Assembly (NCBI GenBank): GCA_036426205.1
Contig: CM071569.1
Coordinates: 2,932,559 to 2,996,558 of the forward strand
Direction: 5' to 3'
DNA from: Ascaphus truei
Taxonomy: Eukaryota; Chordata; Amphibia; Anura; Ascaphidae
Length of the DNA stretch: 64,000 nt
Part shown: positions 46,549 through 56,522 of the stretch, piece after piece
How the letters are laid out: every line of letters begins with the position of its first letter
Position numbering within the stretch: the stretch's first letter is position 1
Translations under genes and position numbers: made by a program
The notes under the pieces: model-generated
Seen by the model: the letters and a program-made list of their open reading frames with translations, nothing else
Database searches by the model: none
Told to the model about the DNA's origin: nothing

Positions 46549-47460
46549 CTACAGATTAAGTTTGCCACAGTTTGGAATATGTTTATGTAACGGGTATTCC
46601 CTGTAAATACAGATGCTACTGATGCTGTATATTACCTGTATGGCTCTCAGGAGCCTAAGCATCCGCTCGGGGAGCCTGGGGCACATGCATATAACAATCT
46701 CGTGGTGCAACGCCTCCACCTGGGAGGGATCCCAACGGAGTGGGAGGAGGCCCTCACAGGAAACAATCACGATAAGCACACGGGTGTAAAACAGGACTGG
46801 CTTTACTACACATATGCACATAACTTATACTCTACCAATCACATTCAATGTTAGCACTGCAGTAGGATATAACGTATCCCCCACTCCCACCACCGTGTAC
46901 CCCCACACCGTGTCCACAGTATAACCCCCCTTGTCCCGTGGTCAGCGCTGCCACTATGTGCGAGTACTCGTGTGGTGCACGTGCGTAACGATATCTGCCC
47001 AGTGCGACAGCACCTGGGCGTTCACAGATCTTCGCAAAGGATCAGACGACTTCCGGGCGACGTCCGGTTCCTCCGGTGAGATGATCGGTCAGGGCGGTCC
47101 ACCCTTGGTACAGTTCCGCTCTCTCTGCGGAGTAGGCTTGATCCCAAGCCTCTGGATGGGAAGCGCAGCGTCCGCTGTGTCCCTAACTAGCACTGTAATA
47201 GTAAGGGGCAGGGTCCCTAATTTGGGGCCTGTCCCTGAAGCAACACAAACTACTGGGTAGCTCAGGGCTAACTGGGGCCTAGGGGGCTGCTGGCCTAGTG
47301 CAATGAGTCACTGACTCCTGCACCCTCACCTCCTTCCCCTCTCCTGGCGCTGGCTGCCTGTCTACAAAACCCCGCGAAATGTATCCTTTTACTCTGCAGA
47401 GGATCCTACAGCCCTATAGGCTCCCTGGCGTCACGTGGGGTCCCCTAAGGCTCATGGGAC
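46549..47460 (-). mobile_element. Possible LTR retrotransposon 5' region
   Basis: On the minus strand, a frame at 46821-46549 contains DPSQVEALHHE followed by PRLPERMLRLLRAIQ. The peptide DP-x-x-VEALH also occurs on the minus strand at about 60585-60605 downstream of an LTR-like sequence. That suggests the start of a gag-like protein, or a conserved leader, of the same LTR family. The sequence to about 47460 would be the adjoining LTR. LTR borders and target duplications are not resolved. Confidence 0.4.
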
Positions 47461-47479
47461 TTGTAGTCCCTCCTTAGAG

Positions 47480-47770
47480 CCCTCTCCTGATTGGTCTGGG
47501 TTTGCGCGCTTATCACTGCGCATGCGCGACCTGTCTCCTTGCCTCCCGTCGCTCCGTACTACTGCGCATGCGTGCGCAATCCAAGATGGCGGCCCCCTTG
47601 GCAGGCACCGACGGGCGTCCCCGGCAACCGGCCACACGGGTCCCTGGCAACCCCCATACTACATGAAGAGGCGCGCTGTGCGCACACACGCCCCCGCACC
47701 TCCCTGCGAGCGGCTGCTCTGCTCCGGACTGCCGCAGTGAGTACCCGGAGGGGGGGGGGGGGGGATCCGC
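47480..47770. promoter_or_regulatory. CpG-rich promoter-like block
   Basis: CpG-dense DNA with two copies of TGCGCATGCG (47515-47530 and 47562-47575), the form bound by NRF1, one CCAAGATGGCGGC (47581-47593), the classical YY1 form, and CTGATTGGTC (47488-47497), an inverted CCAAT box. These motifs typify TATA-less housekeeping promoters. No host exon is recognised nearby, and the block could equally be the U3 region of the LTR-like sequence adjoining it. A (G)15 run follows at about 47749-47764. Confidence 0.5.
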
Positions 47771-47819
47771 AAGGCAGAGGGGGACCTGGCAACACTTAAA
47801 TAATCCAATTACATGTGAG

Positions 47820-48085
47820 TAGACACTTCAGATGAGTTCACAGACCACATACCTAGTGTGACAATATTGCACCATTAGTTTTTCCTATTTTCTTTTCTCC
47901 CACATATTGGACATCCACTGCTCCCCTAAAACTTTGCGATTCTACATGTGTAGAAGACTCTTCCTATTTTGGGTTTGAGTCAGGGATTTTTTTGTCTTTA
48001 AACAGTGCCTTAATACACCTTTATTATCCCAGATTATATATAAAATTATATATATATATATATATAATCAAAAAATAAATAGATG
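47820..48085. other. Unassigned; (TA)n run
   Basis: A pure TA run at about 48050-48066 follows unassigned sequence. Confidence 0.4.
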
Positions 48086-48089
48086 ATAC

Positions 48090-48489
48090 CGTTCTGTGGC
48101 TAACGAAATGCTTTTATTTGTGCGAGCTTTCGAGATACACTGATCTCTTCTTCCGGTAATGTTACAATGAATGAAGCAAAAGGTATACTTAAAAACAGTA
48201 TCTCTTGGAATGTTATCTGTGCTGTTCCTTCCCCCGGTGTGGATGTGTTTTATGGCTAGAGGTGTCAAAAGGTTACTGTGAAAGCAAGTGAAGAAAGAGT
48301 GTGTATGTGTATCAGTGTGAATAAAAATGAATGGAGAGCCCACAGTATATACAGTGCTTTACACAAGGTGTGTGTGGAGTGGGAGTGGATATAAATGGTG
48401 TGGGTGGGTGTGGAAATGTGAGAGTTTGTAGCACAACTAAAAGTGTGTGTGGATACTAAGTGGTCCCTATTGGTGTATAGGGATGGAAA
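48090..48489 (-). mobile_element. Penelope-like element tail with hammerhead-like core
   Basis: Minus strand: GGAAGA box (48150-48155), helix GAGAT-CAGTGT-ATCTC (48132-48147), then GAAAG and CTC (48124-48131). This follows the same box order as the other PLE tails here. Helix II is a perfect 5 bp, but the first conserved box is degraded (CCGGAAGA for CTGANGA). The tail lies back to back with the plus-strand GIY-YIG fragment that follows. Confidence 0.5.
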
Positions 48490-48717
48490 ATGAACCTGCA
48501 TCGCCACAGCATCACACGTGGTACAAGAGACAGTCCTGTTGGCGAACATTTCTCTGACTCTGGCCATAAGATGAACGATCTGAGGGTTGCCATACTCAAA
48601 GGTAATCTTAAAACCCCGAAAGAGAGACGGTTGCATGAATACAAATTTATGCAACTGTTCGGGACACTTAGCAGTGGCCTAAACAGAGATCGAAATTTTA
48701 TGAGTCATTACTGACAC
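48490..48717 (+). pseudogene. Penelope-like element GIY-YIG C-terminal fragment
   Basis: An uninterrupted 74-codon frame reads HRHSITRGTRDSPVGEHF, then HKMNDLRVAILKGNLKTP, ERRLHEYKFMQLFGTLSSGL and NRDRNFMSHY with a stop. This is the end of the PLE GIY-YIG nuclease, holding the conserved H-x-x-x-I and E-x-K-F-M-Q-L-F positions. The catalytic GIY-YIG start is not present. It is flanked by 25-bp inverted repeats (48463-48489 and 48818-48844) containing CTATTGGTGTATAGGGATGG. The lineage differs from the copy at 26690. Confidence 0.85.
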
Positions 48718-48840
48718 TAGTGAACTCTCGTCCCATGAGCGCTAAAGGCCATGTCTGTACATACTGTGCTATATGTATGCACACACAGCTGTCTCTCACA
48801 CATACTATTACTCCTTGTTTTTCCATCCCTATACACCAAT

Positions 48841-49320
48841 AGGGACACACACTGCACACTGCACACACACTGCTCATTGCTCACACTGCACACACTGACA
48901 CACTGCACACACACTGCACACTGCACACACACTGCTCATTGGACACACTGCACACACACTGCACACTGCACACACACTGCTCATTGGACACACTGCACAC
49001 ACACTGCACACTGCACACACACTGCTCATTGCTCACACTGCACACACACTGCACACTGCACACACACTGCTCATTGCTCACACTGCACACACTGACACTG
49101 CACACACACTGCACACTGCACACACACTGCTCATTGGACACACTGCACACGCACTGCACACTGCACACACACTGCTCATTGCTCACACTGCACACACTGA
49201 CACACTGCACACACACTGCTCATTGCTCACACTGCACACACTGACACACTGCACACACACTGTACACTGCACACACACTCCTCATTGCTCACACTGCACA
49301 CACTGACACACTGCACACAC
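48841..49320. repeat. CACTGCACACACACTGCTCATTG minisatellite
   Basis: Units of roughly 50-60 bp combine CACACTGCACA, ACTGCACACTGCACACACACTG and CTCATTGCTCA or CTCATTGGACA. About nine repeats. Long frames (THCTLHTHCS and VCSVQCVCSV) are array products. Confidence 0.95.
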
Positions 49321-49660
49321 ACTCACACACACTTACAGACACTCACAGACACTCACACACACTTACGCACACTCACGCACACTCACACACACTCACACAC
49401 ACCCACGCACACTTATGCACACTTACGCACACTCACACACACTCACACACACTCACAGACACTCACACACACTTACACACACTTAGACACACTTAGACAC
49501 TCACAGACACTCACACACACTTACACACACTTACACACACACACTCAGACACTTACACACACTCACAGACACTTACACACACTCACACCCACATACACAC
49601 ACCCATATACACACACACACTTTCTCTCCCATATATACATACACACACACACTCTCTCAC
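49321..49660. repeat. ACTCACACACACTTAC microsatellite
   Basis: (CA)-rich array with interspersed CTC, CTTA and GA variants; grades into ACACACACTTTCTCTCCC. Confidence 0.95.
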
Positions 49661-49840
49661 TCTATACAGACGGGGGGTGGGGTCGGAGCAGAGGAAAGGC
49701 CGCGACCAGCACCACCACCCGCTCCCCCCCCTCCTCCCGCGCAGGCAGCGGGAGCGCCAGGGACAGCGGTGGGGAGAAGAAACCCCCCGCTACCACCTCC
49801 ATGCAGGCAGCGGGATCTGAGGTAAGCGGCGACCTGAGGG

Positions 49841-50135
49841 ACATCCCCGCTCCCATCTCCTGCACCGCGGCCTGTCCCGCGGTGACAGGGGGAAGCGGGG
49901 ACAGGAGGGACATCCCCGCTCCCATCTCCTGCCCCGCGGCCTGTCCCACGGTGACAGGGGGAAGCGGGGACAGGAGGGACATCCCCGCTCCCATCTCCTG
50001 CCCCGCGGCCTGTCCCGCGGTGACAGGGGGAAGCAGGGACAGGAGGGACATCCCCGCTCCCATCTCCTGCCCCGCGGCCTGTCCCGCGGTGACAGGGGGA
50101 AGCGGTGAGTGGAGGGACATGCTCGCTCCCATCTC
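49841..50135 (+). repeat. 69-bp minisatellite
   Basis: Units start at about 49841, 49910, 49979, 50048 and 50117 (ACATCCCCGCTCCCATCTCC...). The period of exactly 69 bases is a multiple of three, so an open frame runs through all copies on the plus strand (RDIPAPISC-PAACPAVTGGS) and on the minus strand. The array is CpG-rich. I see no start context or conserved domain that supports a real protein. Confidence 0.93.
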
Positions 50136-50314
50136 CTGTCCCGCGGGATGAATATGCGCTAAAGCGCGGCGGCCATTTTTGTTTCTCGCGACCCCGTTAG
50201 TAACGCGGTGGTCTCGGGGTGGACCCCGAGACCCGCGTTATAACGGGGTTTAGCTGTATATATATATATCTATATATAAATATATATATCTTTTCACTGA
50301 TTATTAATGTGTTT

Positions 50315-51650
50315 TCACTTTTTTTTTTCACTCCAAAAATTGCATGTGATCAACAGTTGAGAAAAGAAAGACAGAATCATTAGGTTGTTCAGATCGTAAT
50401 ACTGCACCATTAATTCTGCGGGAGAGCGTGTCAAATTCATTTTCATGGATTCTACAGTAGTTATGTTGACTCTCCTTCCTCCTCCCAGAATTCTTTTTAA
50501 CTTTTCCAATCTTCACATTTGCTGACCCATCCTGAATTTTTATTTGTGTGAGCCAACACTGACCATCCCACTGGACTTTTAATTGGGAAGACAAATTGGG
50601 TAGGAGCAAAGATTTTAACAGTTTACAAGCGCCCTGTGCACTCAAATAATATTGTTCAACAGTAGATTCAAAATACTGCATGAGCTGTGAAACTGGCACC
50701 GTAGAGTAAAAAATGCCCAATAACAGCTTCAGCTGTGTGATGTCTCAAAGTGACATAAATCTATTCTTCACTTTTCTGTGACTCCGGTATTTGGCAGCAT
50801 CAGAATCTTCTCTGTCAGACCCACTCCTCAAACTGTCACAATTTTCTTGATGTCCTGAGTCAGGTTGTCCATCATGTCTTAAGTGTGTAATAAAGGTGTA
50901 CGTGTCCCTTAAATGTGTTAGTCCTTGTGTGTTGAATGCTGAAATGGGGCACAGGCTAAAGGAAGAGCAGAGGGTATAAGAGGATGAGGGGAAAAAGGTA
51001 TGACGGAGGTATCACGTCTGGTCCTAACGTGTCTCTCTTTCTCTGTCTTTTCTGCAAGCGGTCAGCTTAAGGTACAAACCATTCGCTCCCTTAAATCACA
51101 GATAGCCTGTAAAATGTCTAAAGCGTGCTACAGCTCCTGTCTGCCCTCACAAAATGCCTCAATTTCACACACCATCTTTTTACGATTAGAGTTGGAATTC
51201 TGTGTTTGTTCAGCATGATTGCGTTCATTCTCTGTGAGGACTTTTACTTTTTATTTTTCTTCAGCAAGCTCCTTTTTAGAGTGCTACAGTGGGTAATTTT
51301 GAGTTTCCTCTTCAGCTACAGTATCCGTTTACTTTCTGCACCTTTAACTCTGATCTTTCTTTCTCAAGTTCTTTTTGGAGGGCTAGTTGCTGTACAACCC
51401 ACCTTAGACTCACCTCTTTGGCTACAGAATGCATCATATAAAACAATGTTTTTTTAATTTCACGTTAACATCCTTTTTATTTTTATTACATTCTTTACAT
51501 TGTTCTTGCAAGAATAAAAACTGATCCACCACAGGGGATGCAGAATCCCCTGTGAATTGACAGGCGTTGTTCTTTTGAGCATACTTCTCAAAGTTCCATG
51601 TTGTATTTGATTCCTGGGAGTGATTAGTTCCCAGAAACAAACAGGAACAA
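50315..51650 (-). pseudogene. Possible ERV gag remnant
   Basis: From 51640 downward. A first frame (51434-51709) has EKYAQKNNACQFTGDSASP. Next, around 51060-51290, is a charged, coiled-coil-like stretch (VLTENERNHAEQTQNSNSN, then CEIEAFCEGRQE) with two in-frame stops. A 130-codon frame follows (50720-50328) containing EQYYLSAQGACKLLKSLLLP and NYCRIHENEFDTLS. That order (coil, then capsid-like segment) fits retroviral gag. Orientation matches the pol relic at 42246-46191, with gag upstream of pol. Capsid similarity is weak, so another retroelement gag or a decayed host exon is possible. Confidence 0.4.
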
Positions 51651-51699
51651 TTGAATAGGTTGCAGATCACTGCGGGATATGTAAATAAAGAGATCCAGA

Positions 51700-51905
51700 G
51701 GGGGCTCACATGTAAAAAAAATAATTCTTTATTGGATCATGACAGACTCTAGCATAGTAAAAAAAAATGCACCTACGCGTTTCGGGCAAATATCCCTTTA
51801 TCAAGCCCTTTTTGCCTGAAACGCGTAGGTGCATTTTTTTTTTACTATGCTGGGGTCTGTCTTGATCCAATAAAGAATTGATTTTTTTACATGGGAGCCC
51901 CCTCT
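51700..51905. repeat. Inverted duplication of a Penelope-like tail
   Basis: The two arms (about 51700-51790 and 51815-51905) are near reverse complements. Each reads from GAAACGCGTAGGTGCAT through a T-tract, ACTATGC, GTCTGTC and CCAATAAAGAAT to ACATG. The minus arm also holds TTGATAAA and a GGG/CCC hairpin before GAAAC (51779-51804), a hammerhead-like core with a mutated first position. The plus arm lacks that half. Confidence 0.85.
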
Positions 51906-52832
51906 CTGCTACCCTACTAGGCAAAATTTGCATGCTAACTGACCTCATCAGAAGTAGACCAAGGACAGACAAGCTGCAACAGAGATCTACAAAGTGAGTT
52001 TCTCACGTTTTTGTCATATCCTTTATATACTTTTATGTGTATTATCCTTTATATACTACTTATTGGACTGTTATCTATAATTCTGGGGAGATGCTGTTTG
52101 TGCCAAAATTGCTTTTTGTGCGACTAGGCACTAGTCCCCCTGCATACATTGAACTGATACTACAATAATATTTATGAACTTTCTCATGATATTATATGGA
52201 TAAGTCATTTTTCGGATGCACTGGATTCACCCTGTTAATGTTCCCATAAACAAAAAGGACTGCTCAATGAAAAAATAATGTCACACACCCAAATCCTGCG
52301 ACGCTATTACCCTTTGACTAGTCACCACCAGCTCTTACATGTCTATTCACTGGGGTGTCCCTCTCCCGATGTGACCCCTTAGCTCCATCTGCAATCCACG
52401 ATCCATTGATGCAGGGGCCCCTTCTGCCTCATCACAAATTCTCAGTCCTCCTTCATGCCTCCAGTCCCTCAGGTGTTCCTGAAAGTTGCCTCCTTTCCAA
52501 AATTGTGTCCGGTCACCAATGTAAAAAGGTGAGGCTGATACAGAGGTGTGGACAAAGAGTAGAAATCATTTATGTGCGCAGCATCAATACAAGTAAAATT
52601 GCCAGGTCCATCCTGTGTGTGCAGGACAAACCAATCAAGAGTATTCTTCTATGGGGTAGGTCTCGCTGTCCTGTCTTGTATCGAGCTCCAAGGTTGGCAA
52701 CATACCTGATTTTGCTTTATTTTTATGCTGCCTTGAGTATTAGTTAATTCCTTGCTGGTTTCACTGGCCAACTATTACAAAAAAAAAATCAGTATTTTCT
52801 TCTTCTGAGCAAAAAGTCTCTCTTCTAATGAA
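51906..52832. other. Unassigned sequence
   Basis: A 130-codon frame at 52355-52747 has no domain pattern I recognise. Confidence 0.3.
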
Positions 52833-53035
52833 GCAAATAAAAATATCAATTGTGAGCACATTCACATCTCAGACAGGTCTGCAACCCTGCCTTCCCCTCA
52901 TTATCTCTTAGCATACTGTGCTTCCACTGCTGCTAGGGATTCTGGGAAATGAGCAAATGAGCATCCAGTGTCACTTTTTACTCCATGTCCATATTAACAT
53001 GGACCCCCATAAGCAATAAGCATATGCCTACCATC
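52833..53035 (+). mobile_element. Half copy of palindromic element
   Basis: Begins GCAAATAAAAATATCAATTG and follows the left arm of the element at 17490-17840 through CCATATTAACATGGACCCC. The right arm is missing. Confidence 0.75.
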
Positions 53036-54116
53036 TTACACAACTTTAATTATGAACACACACAGTCTCTCTTTGCACCCAGAATCCTCTTGGGGTAAAG
53101 TCCAGTGGTGTTTCAGGACCATTAGTAATTATTTAAAGTAGGTGTAGCAGTGAAACTAGGCAACATACAGCAGGATTGACACTCATTCCCTATCTAGCAC
53201 ACACACTCTCTTTAATAGTCATGTTTTTCCTAGCTCAATGTGCATAACATTTATTTGATTGTTGACAGAAAAGATTTTGCTCACTGTAGACAATGTAACA
53301 TTTTTCATGACAAAAATCTACGTTTTTATTTAATAAATAACAGAGCAACATAAACAACAAGAGAGTTAGTTTATTAAAATAATGTCACATGGTCCTTATA
53401 ATGATGAGGAGAAGCACCGGTGTTGAATTGATCATGATTTAAGACGCTTATATTGACACGTTCATCTACCTCACTGTATGATAAGTGGTAGTAACACTAG
53501 CAGCAAATAGCAAACAAGGATGATGGCTGCAAGGGACAAAGTCAAGTGAAGCAGCTGCTACTTTACTCAGTGATTATCTGACGAGATGAGTATTGCTTTG
53601 AATGGTGAGCTGAGTAATGTGATGAACCTTGTGGCATTGTTGTGGGGGGCACTGTTCTAGTCCCCTGTCTGGGAAAGATTATCCTCGTGTTCTCGCTATG
53701 TACAGCAGCACGCTGGCCAGAACATATATTTTCACTATCTTCCTGTTGGGTTTTCCGGCTGAGCATTTCTTTAACAAAAGGAATCAGTGAGTCAGGCCAG
53801 GTCCCCGCTGGCTACTGCAGCGCCCGCTGTGGCGGACGCTGCAGGGACAAGAGCCGCCCCACAATGGTGTAATAGGTCATGTGTTATTGTTCATCTGAGG
53901 TTGTATTTACCTAATTTTAAGACTTGCTAAGGAACAGATGATTGTTATTATGTCCTGATATGTAAAACCATAGAATTCAAAGAGGGTGTACTTTCTTTTT
54001 CACACAACTGTATATATATGTAATGGCCAATATATTGGACATTATATATACATAGGCAAGATAAGATAAAACAACCTGAAAGAGATTAAATAGTAATTAA
54101 AATACATCACAGTACA
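53036..54116. other. Unassigned sequence
   Basis: No recognised feature. A short CpG-containing patch lies near 53800-53860. Confidence 0.3.
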
Positions 54117-54510
54117 TATTAACCCCTTAGTAGGCCGTGGGTCAACTAGTTATTATGGGTTTCCATGACTAGCTGGCTAAAAAGGGCTACAAACGGTTAA
54201 TATAAACATAAAACTATACTACATACCTCCCTTGGCCACCTTAGTGGGTAGTAAAGCATTGCCATGCAGTTAACCCCCACCGCCTCCTTCCCCGAGAGGC
54301 TTAACTACCCTCTCCGGGGCAATTACCCCATCTCCCACCCTGCCTATCCCGAACAAAACAACTTCCCCCACCCACATTAATGGGCAATAGCCCTATTAGC
54401 CAAATGTTGGCTATTAAACTGCAGAGAGATACCAGCACTCCCTACAGAGATAAGTATCTCGGGAAACCGGGGGTTTCCGTAGCTGAAATGAAAACCTTTT
54501 TTCCTTTTTT
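54117..54510 (-). repeat. Reverse-oriented copy of composite repeat
   Basis: TTAACCCCTTAGTAGG at 54119, CCACCTTAGTGGGTAG at about 54238, then C-rich counterparts of the G-rich tract, and finally AAGTATCTCGGGAAACCGGGG (54462-54482), which is related to the foldback arms at 31383. Confidence 0.5.
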
Positions 54511-55892
54511 TAAGAAAAACATTTTTTTTTTAATCAGTCTGGATTATTAACAATCAAACTCAGATTTTTTTAATGCCAAATCCAGGGGCAGTTAATGGTG
54601 TGGAGGGCAGATTTGGCCTACAATATCAAGGAAATTGCAGGGAACGGATAGGGACTCTTCTGCCCATCAATAACTCAATCACAGCTACTACCTGCTTCCT
54701 CTAACAGTGGGCTGCTTTCCACAACAGCCCGTCCCCTGACACAGGCTGAACAAGGGCAGGAGCAAGTGGTACCTGAGGCACGCTTTCAACCGGGGTTGAA
54801 GCAGGCTCAGTATTAGGCCTACTCCATCGCCTGGTACATCAACCACTTCTAAGGTTCCTCTGCCCGCACTGCCAAACGAGCCTAAAACAGTTGTTGGTAA
54901 TGACCTACTCAGTCTCACATGATGGGCAGTGCCACCACTCATAATACAAATAAATAAAACAAATGGAACACTAAGAAAATAATATTAATAGAAAATAACT
55001 GTGTGTGTCTCTGTCTGTCTCTCTGTCTCTCTCACCCGCACCTCTCCAATCGTTCTGCAGATAAGTGGGTGTGGCCACGTGGCCTTGTCACCCTGTCATG
55101 ATGTAGCTGCGGATGTGATTTATAACGATGGATTAATCCGCCTGCGTTTTTGGTTTTATTTCCTGCGGCGGATTAATCCGTGGTACTTTTTCTTGCAATC
55201 CGATGACATTAGAAAGAAACACATTCCGTGGAATGATTTACGTTAAACCCGCCAGGGGTTTATTTTTAAAGCCGCATAACCGAGTCACCTAGGGGAATCT
55301 TCAATAACCAGCACGATTTGCAGTTGGAACAATCCGTCTGCGGATTTTAACATGTGGAACGGATTTTGAATGGAAAGCCCGGGAAACGGATTTTGACTGG
55401 TTAACCCACCTCCAACTATTACCCCGTATCCATCATTTGAATTGAACCACTCAACGCTAAAGCTTGCTATGGAGCCTGCTATGATTGCAGCAGTCTAACC
55501 TTAGAAGAATTACATAAGGTAATCAGCGCATCCTAGGGGAATCGTACAATTGAAACTGAAATAATAAAAGATTAATAGAGAAAAGACTGAAATGAAGGCA
55601 ATAAAAATGACGGATTGATATATGCGAGTCAATGTCTTTATGATTAAGATGGCGTGTAATTGGAACAAGCAGATTCCATCCCACGGTTGGCCGGATCTCA
55701 CTTTCATCATCCCCTGGTGAGTAAAACAGAAACACTCTAATTCTACAAACTAAAACAGTAGTTTTTAAGTTAATATTTTATGAAATGCCTCCATTTAAAC
55801 TGCCATAATGTAAATGTCTCGGAGGACAGCGTTGACTAGAATACTCTCTCTGCATGATTTTGCTTGGTCTACAATGTCTGATGTAAAACACA
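54511..55892. other. Unassigned; two GGATTAATCCG words
   Basis: CGGATTAATCCG-like words occur at about 55131-55142 and 55168-55181, and CGGATTTT words near 55320-55400. They may be remnants of another ATCCG-rich element. No gene-like signal. Confidence 0.35.
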
Positions 55893-55900
55893 CTCTACAG

Positions 55901-56317
55901 TACAGACGGGCGAATCCTCCCAAATCCGTTTCCCGGGTTTTCGCGGATGTTACCCCGCAAAATCCGTTTCGCGGTGTAAAATCCCCAAACGGATTTGGGC
56001 AGGTTTCAATCAGTGCGGATTCATCAAAATCCGCCATTGGATAGAACCCGTGGACGGATTTGTAGAATCCAACCCGCGGATTCAGCGATCCGTTGGCAGA
56101 TCCTTAGGAATCCGCCAACGAATTGCTGAATCCACGGATTGGATTCTACAAATCTGTCCACGGTTTGTGTCATCTGTGGAGTGTATTAGTAATAATAATA
56201 ATAATAATAATAATAAAAGCCGCAAAACGCAAATCGCCCTTTTGAGATTGACCCGCTGAAAGTCGAGGACCAAAGGAACCGGCCGATCCCTTGCAGATGC
56301 AAATCCGCCCATCTCTA
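55901..56317 (+). mobile_element. hAT-like family B with perfect 8-bp duplication
   Basis: CTCTACAG at 55893-55900 and 56318-56325 are identical. Ends TACAGACGGGCG and CGCCCATCTCTA are inverted repeats with two mismatches. An internal foldback (56049-56163; GTGGACGGATTTGTAGAATC against its complement) and an (AAT)n run (56188-56215) lie inside. Shorter relative at 8868-9134. Confidence 0.9.
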
Positions 56318-56408
56318 CTCTACAGTGTTATCCCACTTCACCGATATAATGAAATCCACAGTAAAAAATTATTTATCATGTATCTTGTCTGAACTATAGC
56401 TAAGGGAC

Positions 56409-56522
56409 ATCCAACGCACAACGAATTTGCTCAATAGAAAAATTTATTGTGCCACAATAAAAACATTTTTTTTTTAAATTTTTCTAAAAAAAAATTCTAT
56501 TGAGCAAATCCGTTGTGCGTTG
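56409..56522. repeat. Inverted repeat, about 28-bp arms
   Basis: CCAACGCACAACGAATTTGC with ATAGAA pairs with TTCTATTGAGCAAATCCGTT and GTGCGTTGG around an A/T-rich loop. Only one mismatch is visible in the outer arms. Confidence 0.88.

Noticed and set aside
48751..49244. CHTHCTLHTH and VCSVQCVCSV frames, cysteine-rich
   Set aside because: Reading of the CACTGCACA array; the cysteines are not a metallothionein- or knottin-type pattern.
48841..49320. CRISPR-like array
   Set aside because: Units are variable, contiguous and lack unique spacers; it is a eukaryotic minisatellite.
52355..52747. 130-codon plus frame as gene
   Set aside because: No recognisable domain, and composition equals that of the surroundings; kept only as unassigned.
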